Source: Omphiscola glabra (lineage: Eukaryota; Mollusca; Gastropoda; Lymnaeidae). From it: 64,000 nt of DNA. The notes beneath the pieces were generated by a model. The model searched no databases and was not told the DNA's origin. It saw only the letters and a program-made list of their open reading frames with translations. Positions 23,700-34,665 of the stretch are shown piece after piece (positions within the stretch are counted from its first letter, which is position 1; each line of letters begins with the position of its first letter). Made by a program: the position numbers and the translations under genes. The stretch lies in assembly GCA_964017045.1 (NCBI GenBank), contig OZ024809.1, positions 12,406,307-12,470,306 on the forward strand, written 5' to 3'.

Positions 23700-24160
23700 T
23701 TTTATAACTAAGGGAGTTAACTGATTGGCTTTTTCTTAGACTAGGGAAATAATTTAATGTAGATGTCTTTTGTTAAAAATTTTTTAGTTGGAAAATATCA
23801 ACTTTATTGAAATATGTATGTATTTATGTGCTGAAAACGTATATGTACAATGTAATCAAAATAACATTTCAATTTGTTTGGATCAATAAAAGAATCTTAT
23901 GTTATCGAAACCCATATGTGCACACTAAACATAAAAATGTGAATTAAATCTCGTAATTATAGAGATTAGTTTACAATCTGTGAAAACCCCTTAATGTGAA
24001 TTTTTAGTGTGCTCATTACATGTGTGTACACTATTGAATGTGTATTATGTATACTACAAGGCGCAAAGTACAAATTTTGTGCCTGCTAATGGGCAAGAGG
24101 GGTCTGGGTTCCTAATGGGCATTTAAATTTACAGTTAGTGAATGTAACTGAATTTTTCAC
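23700..24160. other. AT-rich, nothing recognised
   Basis: Sequence downstream of the retrotransposon corpse; no coding or repeat signal I can support. Confidence 0.4.
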
Positions 24161-24164
24161 ATAC

Positions 24165-24232
24165 CTGATTGGCCCCAGTCAAATGGCCTCAACTTGAGCA
24201 GCCAGGGCACTGCATAACCAAATGCTGCCATG
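24165..24232 (-). CDS. possible exon related to the 108-bp repeated exon
   Basis: On the minus strand the segment between an AG (24233-24234) and a GT (24163-24164) reads MAAFGYAVPWLLKLRPFDWG. It shares the pattern W-x(n)-FDW with the three 108-bp units upstream. It could be the next exon of the same unknown gene. The acceptor choice is uncertain; a second AG lies at 24266-24267 but opens a stop. Confidence 0.3.
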
Positions 24233-24831
24233 CTTACGTCTTGGCAGTGCCCACAATCTTGTCAACTGGAAGTTCATCCACAAATGACCAACACAATTGG
24301 TGGTATAAAGTCAGTCTTTATTAAATCTTCTAGGAGCAGGAAGACCAGTCCAGTAGTGTTTGGATGACGGTTTAGTCTTGTGGTAAGATGCAGCATGTTG
24401 CCTTGGTCTGAATAGAAATAAAAGTGAACATTCCACAATCAAAATACTACAACTACCGGTAACGTTAATGGTATATTTTACATGTTAAACTAGGTCTCAA
24501 TGAAATATTTACTGACTGGATTAAAAAACAAAGCATTTATTAATTAACTTAGATAGATCAAGTAGTAACAAAAAAATAGGTTAATGCAAAGTATGTATGC
24601 CATGTTTTTCCCCATGTATGCCATGTTTTAATTCTGTCAGTAAACTACCTTAATGTATCCCTGAACCTAACATGAACCTTAAATGTATCCCTAAACCTAA
24701 CCTAAACCCTAATTCAGTGCAACTTCAATTTACACGCAAATGATGTCATGGCTCAATTCTTTGCTTTAACCAAAAAAATATAACTGCATTTAAAACCCTT
24801 AAGTGTGGTATACTAAACTAAAAAAACTTAC

Positions 24832-24939
24832 TTGGAAACTTGTGTAGTTCCAAACATTGCAATGCCTAGAGAGAAGGGTTGTGTAACTGCCCAATCAAAC
24901 TGATAATCTTTGGCTTGGATCCATAGACAGGTGATGACA
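24832..24939 (-). CDS. 108-bp exon-like unit, copy A (unknown hydrophobic protein)
   Basis: Bounded by AG and GTAAGT on the minus strand; 108 bp, open in one frame: VITCLWIQAKDYQFDWAV and FSLGIAMFGTTQVSK. Hydrophobic, could be membrane-associated. The length is divisible by three, so skipping or inclusion keeps the frame. The unit lies in a ~470-bp block repeated three times. I do not recognise the family; a non-coding RNA or transposon origin is possible. Confidence 0.4.
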
Positions 24940-25307
24940 CTCATAACAGTCATATGGTGTGGTTATCGGAAACAGAGATATTTTTAATCATTTTAAGAAT
25001 TTATTTGCAAACATTTTTCTCTAACAATAAAAAGAATTTAAGACAAAATAAAGTAAAAGATTGACACAGTATAAGTGCAATACAGCTAATTTAGCCCATT
25101 TGATGTTTTAGTAATAAACAAATATGATAAGTATTTGGGCCATGTGATGTGTTAGTGATAAAAGTATTATTGATTATTAAGAAAAGACTAAATCCCAACA
25201 TAGTTTGAAATTGATGGGATGATGAAATAAACTCAAAATATATCAGCTTCTTGGTCTCTGAGGGCTACATACCAGTGTTAAGATATACCGGTATACTAAA
25301 AACTCAC

Positions 25308-25415
25308 TTGGCAACTTGTATTGTTCCAAACATTACAATGCCTAGGGAGAAGGGTTGTGTAATCGCCCAATCAAAGTGATAATCTTTGGCTTGGATCCAT
25401 AGACAGGTGATGACA
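25308..25415 (-). CDS. 108-bp exon-like unit, copy B
   Basis: Same boundaries as copy A (AG and GTGAGT), also open in the same frame, with a few conservative changes (Q to H, V to I, A to V, S to A). The retained frame and donor in two diverged copies argue mildly for coding. Confidence 0.4.
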
Positions 25416-25842
25416 CTCAGAACAGTCATATGGTGTGGTTATCGGAAACAGAGATATTTTAAATCATTTAAAGAATTTATTTGCAAACTTTTTGCTCTAA
25501 AAACTAAGAAGAATTTAAGCCAAAATAAAGTAAAAGATTGATACATTATAAGTGCAATATAGCAAAATTAGCCCATTTGATGTATTTGCCCATTTGATGT
25601 AAACAAATATAAGTATTTAGATCCATGTGATGTATTACTGTTTAGTAAGGAAAGACTAAATTCAAACTTAGTTTGAAATTGATGGGATGATGAAATAAAC
25701 TAAAAATATATCAGCTTCTTGATCTCTGAGGCTTCTATACCAGTGTTAATATATAAAATCATTTATTAAATAACTTAGATAAATCAAGTACTTACAAAAA
25801 GAAAATATTGATGTTCTGAAGTGAAGTATGCTAAAGACTCAT

Positions 25843-25950
25843 TTGGAAATCTTTGTAGTTCCAAACATTACAATGGCTAGAGAGCAGGGTTGTGTAACAG
25901 CCTAATCCAGCTGATCATCTTCCGCTTGGACTTACAGGCTGGTGCCAACA
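25843..25950 (-). pseudogene. 108-bp exon-like unit, copy C, degenerate
   Basis: Aligns over the same 108 bp, but the frame has two stops and the donor GT has become AT. It is the most diverged copy and is probably dead. Confidence 0.4.
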
Positions 25951-26009
25951 CTTTAAAAATGACATGTCACATGGTGTGACTGGAAATACAAAAGGTTTAA
26001 TCATATAAA

Positions 26010-26800
26010 GAATTCATTTGCAAACTTAAAGTTTTAAAAACTAAGAATTTAAACCAAAATTAAGGTAAATGAAAGATTTGACATGTAATTGAAATATTGT
26101 AATATTTTCTTGTGTGTAAGTTCAATGTAGGTCTATATATAAGATAAACACTTCTGATTGTGTACATTACAAATGTGTAAGTGTAACAAAAGCAAGAGAC
26201 TACTAAATGTTGGCACCTCCAATGGCATGGCTAATAGAAAGTGTTGATTACTGTTTGTTTGCATGATAGGAGAATACTTTTGATTTTATGCATATTTAGT
26301 GTTGTGTATAATCATAGTATAATGTGTGGTCAAAGTCAAAAGCTTACACTACTGCGCTCCAATTTAAATTTATCATTAACAATATTTTTTATTAATAAAG
26401 AAGATGAAACAGTGCGTCTTTTCATTATACTTTACTTGATAAAAACTCAAGATGAGTGTTAACAAATAGCCTTAACTTACTTGAACTCTTGAACACAAAT
26501 AATAACCATCTGAATCTGAACACAGTAGAGAAGAATGCTTGCCTCGATAACTGACAACAACTCACAATACAAGCAAGTGTTGTGAGTCAACAATAAACAC
26601 ACATTAGTTAACTCAACGGTGGAAGTGTAGGCAATGGAATTTTTTTATTATTTTTGGTGGGTGTGTTGTGAAAAGTAGAGAAGAGGGCTTAGTGGGGAAG
26701 GAAATGAAGATGGTTGAATTTTGTAAATCCGCTTTCTTTTCTATTTTCAAAACTCTGATGGTAGTAATAGGCAAAATGTTATCCAATTAAATGTAATGGT
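26010..26800. other. AT-rich stretch, no gene seen
   Basis: Contains gaacacagtagagaa near 26520, which recurs near 27529, suggesting a small dispersed repeat. The 73-aa frame at 26241-26462 has no recognisable domain. Confidence 0.35.
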
Positions 26801-26801
26801 C

Positions 26802-26821
26802 GGGGGGGGGGGGGGGGGGGG
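26802..26821 (+). repeat. poly-G run of about 20 bases
   Basis: Uninterrupted G run followed by cggatttcgctcgggtgacg. A related arrangement (G run, then agatttcgttctggatacg) is at 27624-27660, so the run may be part of a transposon end. Run lengths are prone to sequencing error. Confidence 0.6.
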
Positions 26822-27049
26822 CGGATTTCGCTCGGGTGACGTCGGCTGGTTCACTCGATTACTGCTCCCCTTCAGTGGCCTTCACCCGCTTCATCTATAA
26901 AAATGGCAAAGGCGGCATTTCTTTTTATTTTCAAGGAAGTGCTGTATATAAATATATAAACGTCTGTCTACACCTTTGGGATCTGAATTTTTTTAGACAT
27001 GCGATTAGTTATGGTATACATTTTACTGAATGTTTATTTATTTAGTATT

Positions 27050-27418
27050 TCGCTATACTGATCTCCCATCGAGCGCCTCCCCAGGTGGCGGATAGGGGAA
27101 AGCCCACCAGATATGGCGGGTACCGGGGAAATAAAATACCTGGGGTGGACCAAAACCAGAACCTACTGCCTTGTAGGAAGTGGGGGGATCCACAAATGCG
27201 AGGGAACCTTACCCCAAAACTAAGGCAGCTATCTAGAGAGCTGTAAGGGGCAGCCCCCAAGACGGTTGTGCGCAAGGCTAACAATCCGGCCATGTAAAAA
27301 AATTAACGTTACGAAAGCCATTCAACAGAATAAAATCCGGACTGATACCAATGGAAATCAACCTATGACCTATGCCTGGACATGGACATGATTTTTTTAT
27401 TTCGACTTGGAATGTACT
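27050..27418 (+). mobile_element. 5' region of a non-LTR retrotransposon, up to the endonuclease start
   Basis: GC-rich leader (gcctccccaggtggcggata ... aaactaaggcagctat) typical of 5' regions of animal non-LTR elements, ending in tttatttcgacttggaatgt, which reads FISTWNV, the start of an AP-endonuclease domain. Coding stops there because a TIR element follows at 27421. The minus 83-aa frame over it is a shadow. Clade not decided. Confidence 0.5.
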
Positions 27419-27420
27419 AA

Positions 27421-27520
27421 GGGGCCATCCATACATGACGTCACGCGTCTAGGGGGGAGGGAGTCAGATTTTTGTGAAGAGGGGAGGGGGGTCTCAAGCT
27501 ATGTGACGTCACACAAATGA
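27421..27520 (+). mobile_element. end of the ggggccatcc TIR element, second copy
   Basis: Matches the reverse complement of 2376-2478 (one end of the 945-2478 transposon), including gcgtctaggggggaggg and the inner tgacgtcaca. The opposite end is not found nearby, so it is truncated or rearranged. Confidence 0.7.
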
Positions 27521-27784
27521 AAACCAGCTGAACACAGTAGAGAAAATGGTTGCCACTATAACTGAACTATAACTCACAATTCACAACATTCCAAGGACAT
27601 TTCGTGTGTCACGAATTAGCGGTTGGGGGGGGGGGGGAGATTTCGTTCTGGATACGCCGGCTGGTGACCTGTATGACCCCCCCCCCCCTTGCCCCCAGGC
27701 TTCCGATATGGATTTCTTCTAGTTAAAATCAATCCACACAGCAAACAGTATAACAATGACGAGAACAAAAACAAATTAATTGAA

Positions 27785-28168
27785 GGCAGCACCTATAGGT
27801 ACATGAGTACCTTTAGACCAAAATGACTATTTGGACCCGGAGTGGCTCCGTATAAATAAATTGGCTTCGGGCCCGGTTGAATTAACAATAATAGTATGAG
27901 AATTTAAACAAAAAAATGTTTTTTCTCCGTTATTTCATAGTTTTATTCTATTTAGTTGTTTTTTTCTTTTTACTTTGTTAAATTTCTTAGTAGCGGTAGT
28001 TTTTTTTCTAATCTTCTTTTTTAGTTTAAGCCATGTACGTAGATCAATTTTTTTTTTTATCTCGTAATCAAGATGATAAAGATTAATTATTTTCATTTCA
28101 ATTTTAGAAAGTAATAATATTAATTTAATTAATAAAATTAAATCCTTTATTTAAGATTATTTATGTGT
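27785..28168 (+). repeat. 380-bp dispersed repeat, copy of 5033-5415
   Basis: Same orientation and near-identical; begins at agcacctataggtacatgag and ends at ttatttatgt, where both flanks diverge. Confidence 0.75.
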
Positions 28169-28557
28169 ATTGTTTAAGTTAAAATTAAAAGATTTAATCA
28201 CCCAATAATTTATGAATTAATTAGGTATTCTAAATAATGAGCATTTCATTCATAATGAATTAATTTCAACTATTCCTCTAAAGAGAGCTTGGCTTAATCA
28301 GAACAAAACCACCAATTTTAAACCTTTTCCTTGGCACTGGGAGTCATACATGTGGACACTGACTGTTTTTCCTGATATCTGGAATCCCCTTTCAACAATC
28401 TTTCTCATACTTGACCTAATTCACAAGGTAGTTGGAATGAATATCTTAAAGGATGCAATTGTATAAACCATGAGAAAGAGACTTATTTTTGGAGGGCTAG
28501 TCTTTTTTTTCTACCATACCTTTCTACTGGGTCTAATACACAGGTGCATAATTTGAG
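28169..28557. other. region upstream of the CR1 tail, no clear feature
   Basis: May include decayed CR1 coding sequence (a PYLS-like stretch near 28515), but nothing I can align with confidence. Confidence 0.3.
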
Positions 28558-28912
28558 AAACAATTTTCCCAAACAATAGAATTCTCTGCCACTACACATC
28601 CGCAATATACCAACCACCCAGGCCTTCAAAACTGCACTCAAAACACATCTCTTTAAACTCTTCTATCCCAAATGATTCCCCCACTGACCGATAAACGAAG
28701 CTGCTGGCTGCCGTCCATGGCTTGACATGTAAAAGTTCTGAGGTAGGTGGGGTGAATATGTATTTGTTTTGTTGTTCTTTATTAGATAAATGTATTTTAT
28801 TTTATTGTCATGATTATATCTCTTTTCCAAATATTTTTATGTACAGCGCAGTGAGCCCAGCCCTAGGCTGGGGTACCGTGCTATATTGGAAACTAATAAT
28901 AATAATAATTTA
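28558..28912 (+). mobile_element. CR1-like non-LTR retrotransposon, C-terminus and 3' tail
   Basis: Reads NSLPLHIRNIPTTQAFK followed by KTHLFKLFYPK, the classic C-terminal end of CR1-type ORF2, then a 3' untranslated region and an (ATA)n tail at about 28896-28910. 5'-truncated. Identical family at 4600-4858 and 48838-49265. Confidence 0.8.
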
Positions 28913-31775
28913 AAATTTAATAGAAAAAAACCCTTAACCAGCTTGTGAACATTTTTGTTTGTTATTTGAGGTGTGTTCTCCAGTATTCCATAAAAAAAAT
29001 TAGGGGCCAATATGGAGTAGGCAGCAAATAAAATTATTCAATTAGGTCACATCATTTATTTGCCATTTGTCTCCTTTGACTTTCTTGCCTTCCTTGTTGG
29101 TACAGTAAACTATTGTTTGTATCATTTCTTCATTTAAGTACAGAAGTAATGATTGAGTGGGAGCTACTATGTGATCCGTGAAGGGAGATTGGTTTCAAGG
29201 CAACTAAGTCATGCCACATTGAAAATAAAATACTGATAACATAAATAGAGCCTTTTACTATGATATAAGTACAAGACTATGGGTGGAAGTTTTAGATGAC
29301 ATGTTCTACTCATAAGTGTAGTATTGATACCATATCGGTTGGAACTTTCAAATCTCTTGCTCACACAGGCAGTTATACATATAACAAATACAATTTTTTA
29401 GGGTTGTCACAAGAATGTAAATACAAATTTATTTCAACAAAAAAAATTAACCGAATACAAAATATTAATAGGTGACAAAAAGTCCATTTTAGTTCATTTA
29501 AAAAAAAAAATTCAATTAAGCAATATTAAAAATTTAATGTGAAATTATTAGGTAAAGGTGAAAACAAAATAGTTTACAAAAATTAAAAATTTACTATACT
29601 ACAGACTTTAAAATTTTTTTGAAAAAAAAAAAAATAACATATCTTTACAAATTTTACACAATATTGTAGAACAAAGTAATGTTTTTAATAATAAATCAAT
29701 AGATGTAAGTTTAGGAAACAAAAATCTGCCCAAGAAGTATAATAAAAATGGGTATTTACACAAGACAAATTTATAATTTTCATCACATTAAACACATTCA
29801 TTTACATATTTATAAAAGTAGTGGAAAATCTTTCGGAACCATTGACAATTAGCAGTGAAAATAAATTTACAAGAACAGGTCAACAATGATTATTTCAGCA
29901 AGGCATTTTCACAATAGTGTAGCAATTAAATATTTAAAATTAATATAGTTCTCATCAAAATAATTTCACAGCAAACCATTCTGTACTTAAGACATGTAAC
30001 ACATTCTCATTTCAAGTAAAGGAAACAGTGATGCAATATTTAGTCTCAATCATGTATTATTAATTACCAGTAACAAGCAACAAGAATGTTTAAGAACTAT
30101 GGTAATCCCAACAGTCTTTGCAAAACCAAGTTGACACTTTTATTTTGGAAATGACGCCAACACAAGCAAAATGAAACCAACAAAGACAACGTTCACAACC
30201 GACCATCTTTAACAAGGCATCATCAAACACTTGACACTCTGCATAATGAAATATAGGAGTAGCCTTTAAATCTAACAATGAGTGATGCATATATGACCAT
30301 GCATCATCAGTAAAAGATGACAATATTTATATCAACTGCATCATCAAGAATGGTATCACAAAAATCAGTGAAATGTTTTACATTACTTTTACCAATTGGA
30401 ATAGAGAAATCAGTGTGTTCAACAACTACAGGGAAAGAATACTTATTTCTGACAATCAAGGCTCAACTTGGATAATGGTAGGGGCAGTTGTCTTTTTCGT
30501 TTCAGAGTAAAATTTTGTTTTGTCTTTGTTCTCCCCTTAGGATGAACTTTGTCAAACTTAAGATTTACAATAACCTCTTAATTATTTGCAGCAACTGTTT
30601 CCTCGTGGGACACAGGAATGTCATTTTCATGAACAACAAAATCAACTACTTCATTTTGAACAAAACTTGCTTCATCAAAGTTTGATGCTGATTCATTTTC
30701 ATCTAAATTTGCTGGACTTCTCCAGAGACTTAAAGTTAAAGTAGTTTCAAGAAAGGATATTTTCTCTATAAAATCTTGTTCTCCTTGCATCGCCAACAAA
30801 TTTGCCAAGACAATACAAATTCTTTTAGCATGATTAAACTGACCCTCTTGAGTCTTAAAATTATTGTTTCTAGATACAATTTGAGAATTACTGAACCACT
30901 AGAAGTAGAAGCAGCCAATCAAGGAACACTATGTTTGCTAAAACGGCATTGAATTAACTCTGAACAAAATTTTCAAAGCTGTAAATGTCTTCAAACTGAA
31001 AAAATATGTCTGCAGGGTAACGCCATCTTTTTAGCAAATGAACAATTACAGTGAACTGATGTTGAGCTAAAAATATGTTCCTTGTAAGCTACTGAAAACA
31101 GTTCTGCCTCTCAGGGACAACAGAGTACAGAACAGACCGTGACAATTTGAGCTGATTGAGCAATAGAGCAGCAGCAAAGGAAGTGGCAACACTTTCAATC
31201 TTATTTACACTTTCATCATTATCAGATGATGTATACTGAGCTCTGTTTGCAGCAAGCAATCTCAAATGATCACATACTGTAATTTTACAGTTGTCAAAAG
31301 ACATAAGGTTACAAAGAGCAGATGAAAAAGAAAGATAATGAGTCAAACTCTTTATTATTTTAGAATGATAAGACTCCTAGTGATCTGTTGTTGTCGCATG
31401 GAGTCTTAAAACATCAGCATTGGATGATGCTGACTATAAATGGGCCTTACTCCACCAGTTTGACTCAAAATACTCCAAAGCTACATCAGGAAGATTTTCT
31501 TTCATGTCTTGCATCAAATTTAAAAATTCATCACACGACTCAGTATAAACTTGAGACATAAATCCTTCAAGAATTGTCTGAACCTGCTCACGACCTACAT
31601 GTTTCAAAAGAAACCTGTGCACAGCTTGGTTAATGTGAAAATGACATAGATTAACAGGTACATTTGGAAACAGATCATTTATAGCAGAGATTTCAGCCAC
31701 GTCTTTGTCAACCACAAAGCACTTGAAAAGACTGGCATCACATTTCTTCAGAAGAAGCTGCAAACAAAAAGTACA
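28913..31775 (-). pseudogene. MULE-family transposase, copy 2, with SWIM and PHD-like zinc fingers
   Basis: Minus-strand partner of copy 1. It runs LLLKKCDASLFKCFVVDKD, VNLCHFHINQAVHRF, YTESCDEFLNLMQDMKENL (the frame that copy 1 lost) and LTHYLSFSSALCNLMSF. A SWIM finger lies near 30997-31045, then a helical segment (HAKRICIVLANLLAMQGEQD), an acidic linker, and a PHD-like finger at about 30100-30250 (C-x(n)-GCERCLCWFHFACVG ... WFCKDC). In-frame stops and shifts remain. The N-terminal half is missing: homology to copy 1 stops at tttttgtttgcag (about 31776). Copy 1 lacks the ~1.85 kb holding the PHD part. Non-functional as it stands. Confidence 0.8.
29040..30080. other. AT-rich 3' part of MULE copy 2, no domain seen
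   Basis: Long A- and T-runs, no recognisable coding sequence downstream of the PHD-like frame, which ends at 30090. Probably the 3' non-coding part of the element. Confidence 0.4.
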
Positions 31776-32084
31776 AAAAATATAGCTCTTAGGTATACAA
31801 ATTTTGAAAAATGTGAAGATATTTTAACTTCTTTCAAAACTCTCAATGATGCTAGTAAACAACTAAGTACATCAATTTAAAAACAATTTGGAGAATTTGC
31901 TGAAAATACTTGGCTATTATCTTGAGGTATTACATAACACAGTGGTGATAAGCTTGGACAGCAAGTGCTGATGGTATATTTGTTTAAATATAATCCAATC
32001 AGTGTCACAAACAAATTATTTTCTTGAATATTAGATTAAAATGAGGAAACTGAAAGGGAAATAAATGACAGTGGTTGACTGGAG
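31776..32084. other. no gene seen
   Basis: AT-rich sequence upstream (in minus sense) of the truncated MULE copy; unrelated to copy 1. Confidence 0.35.
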
Positions 32085-32375
32085 TTATTGGTAAATCAGT
32101 AAGGCAATTTACCGAGTGCCATAGTAGGCTGGGTTCATTAAATAAGTAAGTTAATTTACTGATGACATGGTTGGCTGGATTAATTAAATCAGTAAGTTAA
32201 TTTACTGAGCGCCATGGTAGACTGGATTTATTAAATCATAATTAATCAAGGACTGCGTTCAAGCTTTGTAAATGAAATTCAGCACCAGCAGACAAGTTCT
32301 GCTATTTTCTTCAATAAATCAGTAAGTCAATTTACTGAGGGCCATGGTAGACTGGATTAATTAAATCAATAAGTG
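32085..32375 (+). repeat. degenerate ~47-bp repeat, about four copies
   Basis: Units contain aaatcagtaagttaatttac followed by gccatggtagactggatta. The last copy is separated by an unrelated ~75 bp. Confidence 0.7.
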
Positions 32376-33240
32376 GTTTTCAGTTTTTCAGTCCATGAAA
32401 TTAAAGGGAACAATATTAAATAATATTGTATTTTTCTAGTATACCATGAACTGCGATAGCTTAATAAAAAAAAGTTCTATATTTTTAGAGCCCAATATAT
32501 CATACAAATATTCTCACTTCTCCAATTCAAACAGAAACTGTTGCAATCTCACTCCACAATTCCAGTAAAATTATATGGCTATATTACTGGTGTTGTAGTA
32601 TAAACACACAATTCTAGCTTTCTAACTAGCAACAGTATTCATTCATCTAGATGGTACCACCCCCAGTTTGTATTATTGCTATACAAACAAGCATGACATA
32701 ACTGTGAAGGTATTTTTCAGATGTAAAAAATATAATTCATCAGTGCTACTGCTACCCCCAAATTTGTACATTTAAAAAAACAACAAAAAACGATTAAAAC
32801 AATTTCTTCACATTTTGGTGAAATTATCACACAATTTACTTCACCCAAAACAGATTTGGTCGTCCACAATTGAACAATTAAAAAAAAAGCTATTCTGCAG
32901 ATTGTGGACCACCCTTTAACTAAGGAAGGAAGGAAGGCTCAGTATTAGCTTATTAAATGCAATGAACACATTTGTTACACATATACAAATAAACCTCTAT
33001 TGGCCGTTGACACAAATTGGAGACCTCTTAATTTTTGTTTTCTCTTTCACAACCACATCCAGCATACAAAAGCTGTTCAATCTATACCATGGTAGACAAA
33101 ATAATTAAAAGCACTAAATAAAAAACATAAAAGGGTTTGGGCATCATTGAGGAAGAAAAAAAGAGCGCAGGATTTTAAAAATGATAGAGGAGACAGGGCA
33201 TCAAGGGTGGTAAACAACATTTGACTGACAACATAACATT
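32376..33240. other. AT-rich region, nothing recognised
   Basis: No frame, RNA or repeat of note; a short ggaaggaaggaa run lies at about 32924. Confidence 0.4.
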
Positions 33241-33243
33241 AGA

Positions 33244-34115
33244 GCTTTTACATTAACATGTGCATGTGCCAACAAGAAATCAATCATCATGTTGGGACAG
33301 GATTAGAATGAGAAGATGTAGCATGACCACAAATGATGTGACAATAAGAAATCAATCATCATGTTGGGACAGGATTAGAATGAGAAGATGTAGCATGACC
33401 ACAAATGATGTGACAATAAGAAATCAATCATGTTGGGACAGGATTAGAATGAGATGATGTAGCATGACCACAAATGATGTGCCAACAAGAAATCAATCAT
33501 CATGTTGGGACAGGATTAGAATGAGAAGATGTAGCATGACCACAAATGATGTGCCAACAAGAAATCAATCATCATGTTGGGACAGGATTAGAATGAGAAG
33601 ATGTAGCATGACCACAAATGATGTGCCAATAAGAAATCAATCATGTTGGGACAGGATTAGAATGAGATGATGTAGCATGACCACAAATGATGTGCCAACA
33701 AGAAATCAATCATCATGTTGGGACAGGATTAGAATGAGAAGATGTAGCATGACCACAAATGATGTGCCAATAAGAAATCAATCATCATGTTGGGACAGGA
33801 TTAGAATGAGAAGATGTAGCATGACCACAAATGATGTGCCAAAAAGAAATCAATCATCATGTTGGGACAGGATTAGAATGAGAAGATGTAGCATGACCAC
33901 AAATGATGTGCCAATAAGAAATCAATCATGTTGGGACAGGATTAGAATGAGATGATGTAGCATGACCACAAATGATGTGCCAACAAGAAATCAATCATCA
34001 TGTTGGGACAGGATTAGAATGAGAAGATGTAGCATGACCACAAATGATGTGCCAATAAGAAATCAATCATCATGTTGGGACAGGATTAGAATGAGAAGAT
34101 GACAAATGTAACATG
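33244..34115 (+). repeat. 72-bp tandem repeat, about 12 copies with a higher-order pattern
   Basis: Unit 72 bp (atgaccacaaatgatgtgcc ... gagaagatgtagc). Every second to third unit is a 69-bp variant lacking one cat and carrying gagatgatgtagc. The peptide-like frames (MTTNDVPTRNQSSCWDRIRM) arise because 72 is divisible by three; the variant unit introduces a stop. Unlikely to be a protein. Confidence 0.93.
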
Positions 34116-34194
34116 ACCATAAATACTATTACTGGTAATAAACAATCGGAACAGTTTGCACATATCAAAACAAGTTTTAAAAAAAACTTTTCCG

Positions 34195-34665
34195 AGTGAG
34201 AATCAATGGTGTGACTTATTGAGAAAACTCTTAGTAAGTAAAGATCAGCCCCCCAATGATGTGAGTGACTAACTTAGTTCTAGAGATCAGCCCTCAATTT
34301 GTAAGTAACTAAACTAATTGTGGAGATCAGCTCTCAATGATGTGACTGACTAACTTAGTTGTGGAGATCATCCCCCCAATGATGTGTCTGACTAACTTAA
34401 TTGTGGAGATCAACCCTCATTGGTGTGACTGACTAACTTAGTTGTGGAGCTGATCCCTCAATGATGTGAATGACTTAACTAATTGTGGAGATCACCCCTA
34501 ATTGGTGTGACTGACTAAACTAATAGTAGAGATCATCCCCCAATGATGTGACTGACTAACTTAGTTGTGGAGATCACCCCTCAATGATGTGACTGAGTAA
34601 ACTAATTGTAGAGATCAGCTCTCAATGGTGTGACTGACTGACTTATTAGTAGAGATCAGGCTGAG
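34195..34665 (+). repeat. ~42-bp degenerate tandem repeat, about 11 copies
   Basis: Unit gtgactgactaacttagttg tggagatcagccctcaatgat with indels. Adjacent to but unrelated to the 72-bp array. Confidence 0.85.

Larger units (their letters stand above)
24780..26010 (-). repeat. three tandem blocks of ~470-535 bp carrying the 108-bp exon-like unit
   Basis: Blocks align at ttccaaacattRcaatg (about 24849, 25322, 25859) and share flanking AT-rich sequence such as gaaattgatgggatgatgaa. Copies A and B are closest; C is older. Confidence 0.8.

Noticed and set aside
30090..30323. The PHD-like frame as the missing RSF1 PHD exon
   Set aside because: It follows the MULE/SWIM sequence in order and orientation and has MULE-linked context; its residues are unlike the RSF1 PHD, and it is 15 kb away behind other elements.
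33260..33955. Repeat peptide genes (MTTNDVPTRNQSS units)
   Set aside because: Frames exist only because the unit is 72 bp; the variant unit stops them, and flanks show no gene structure.
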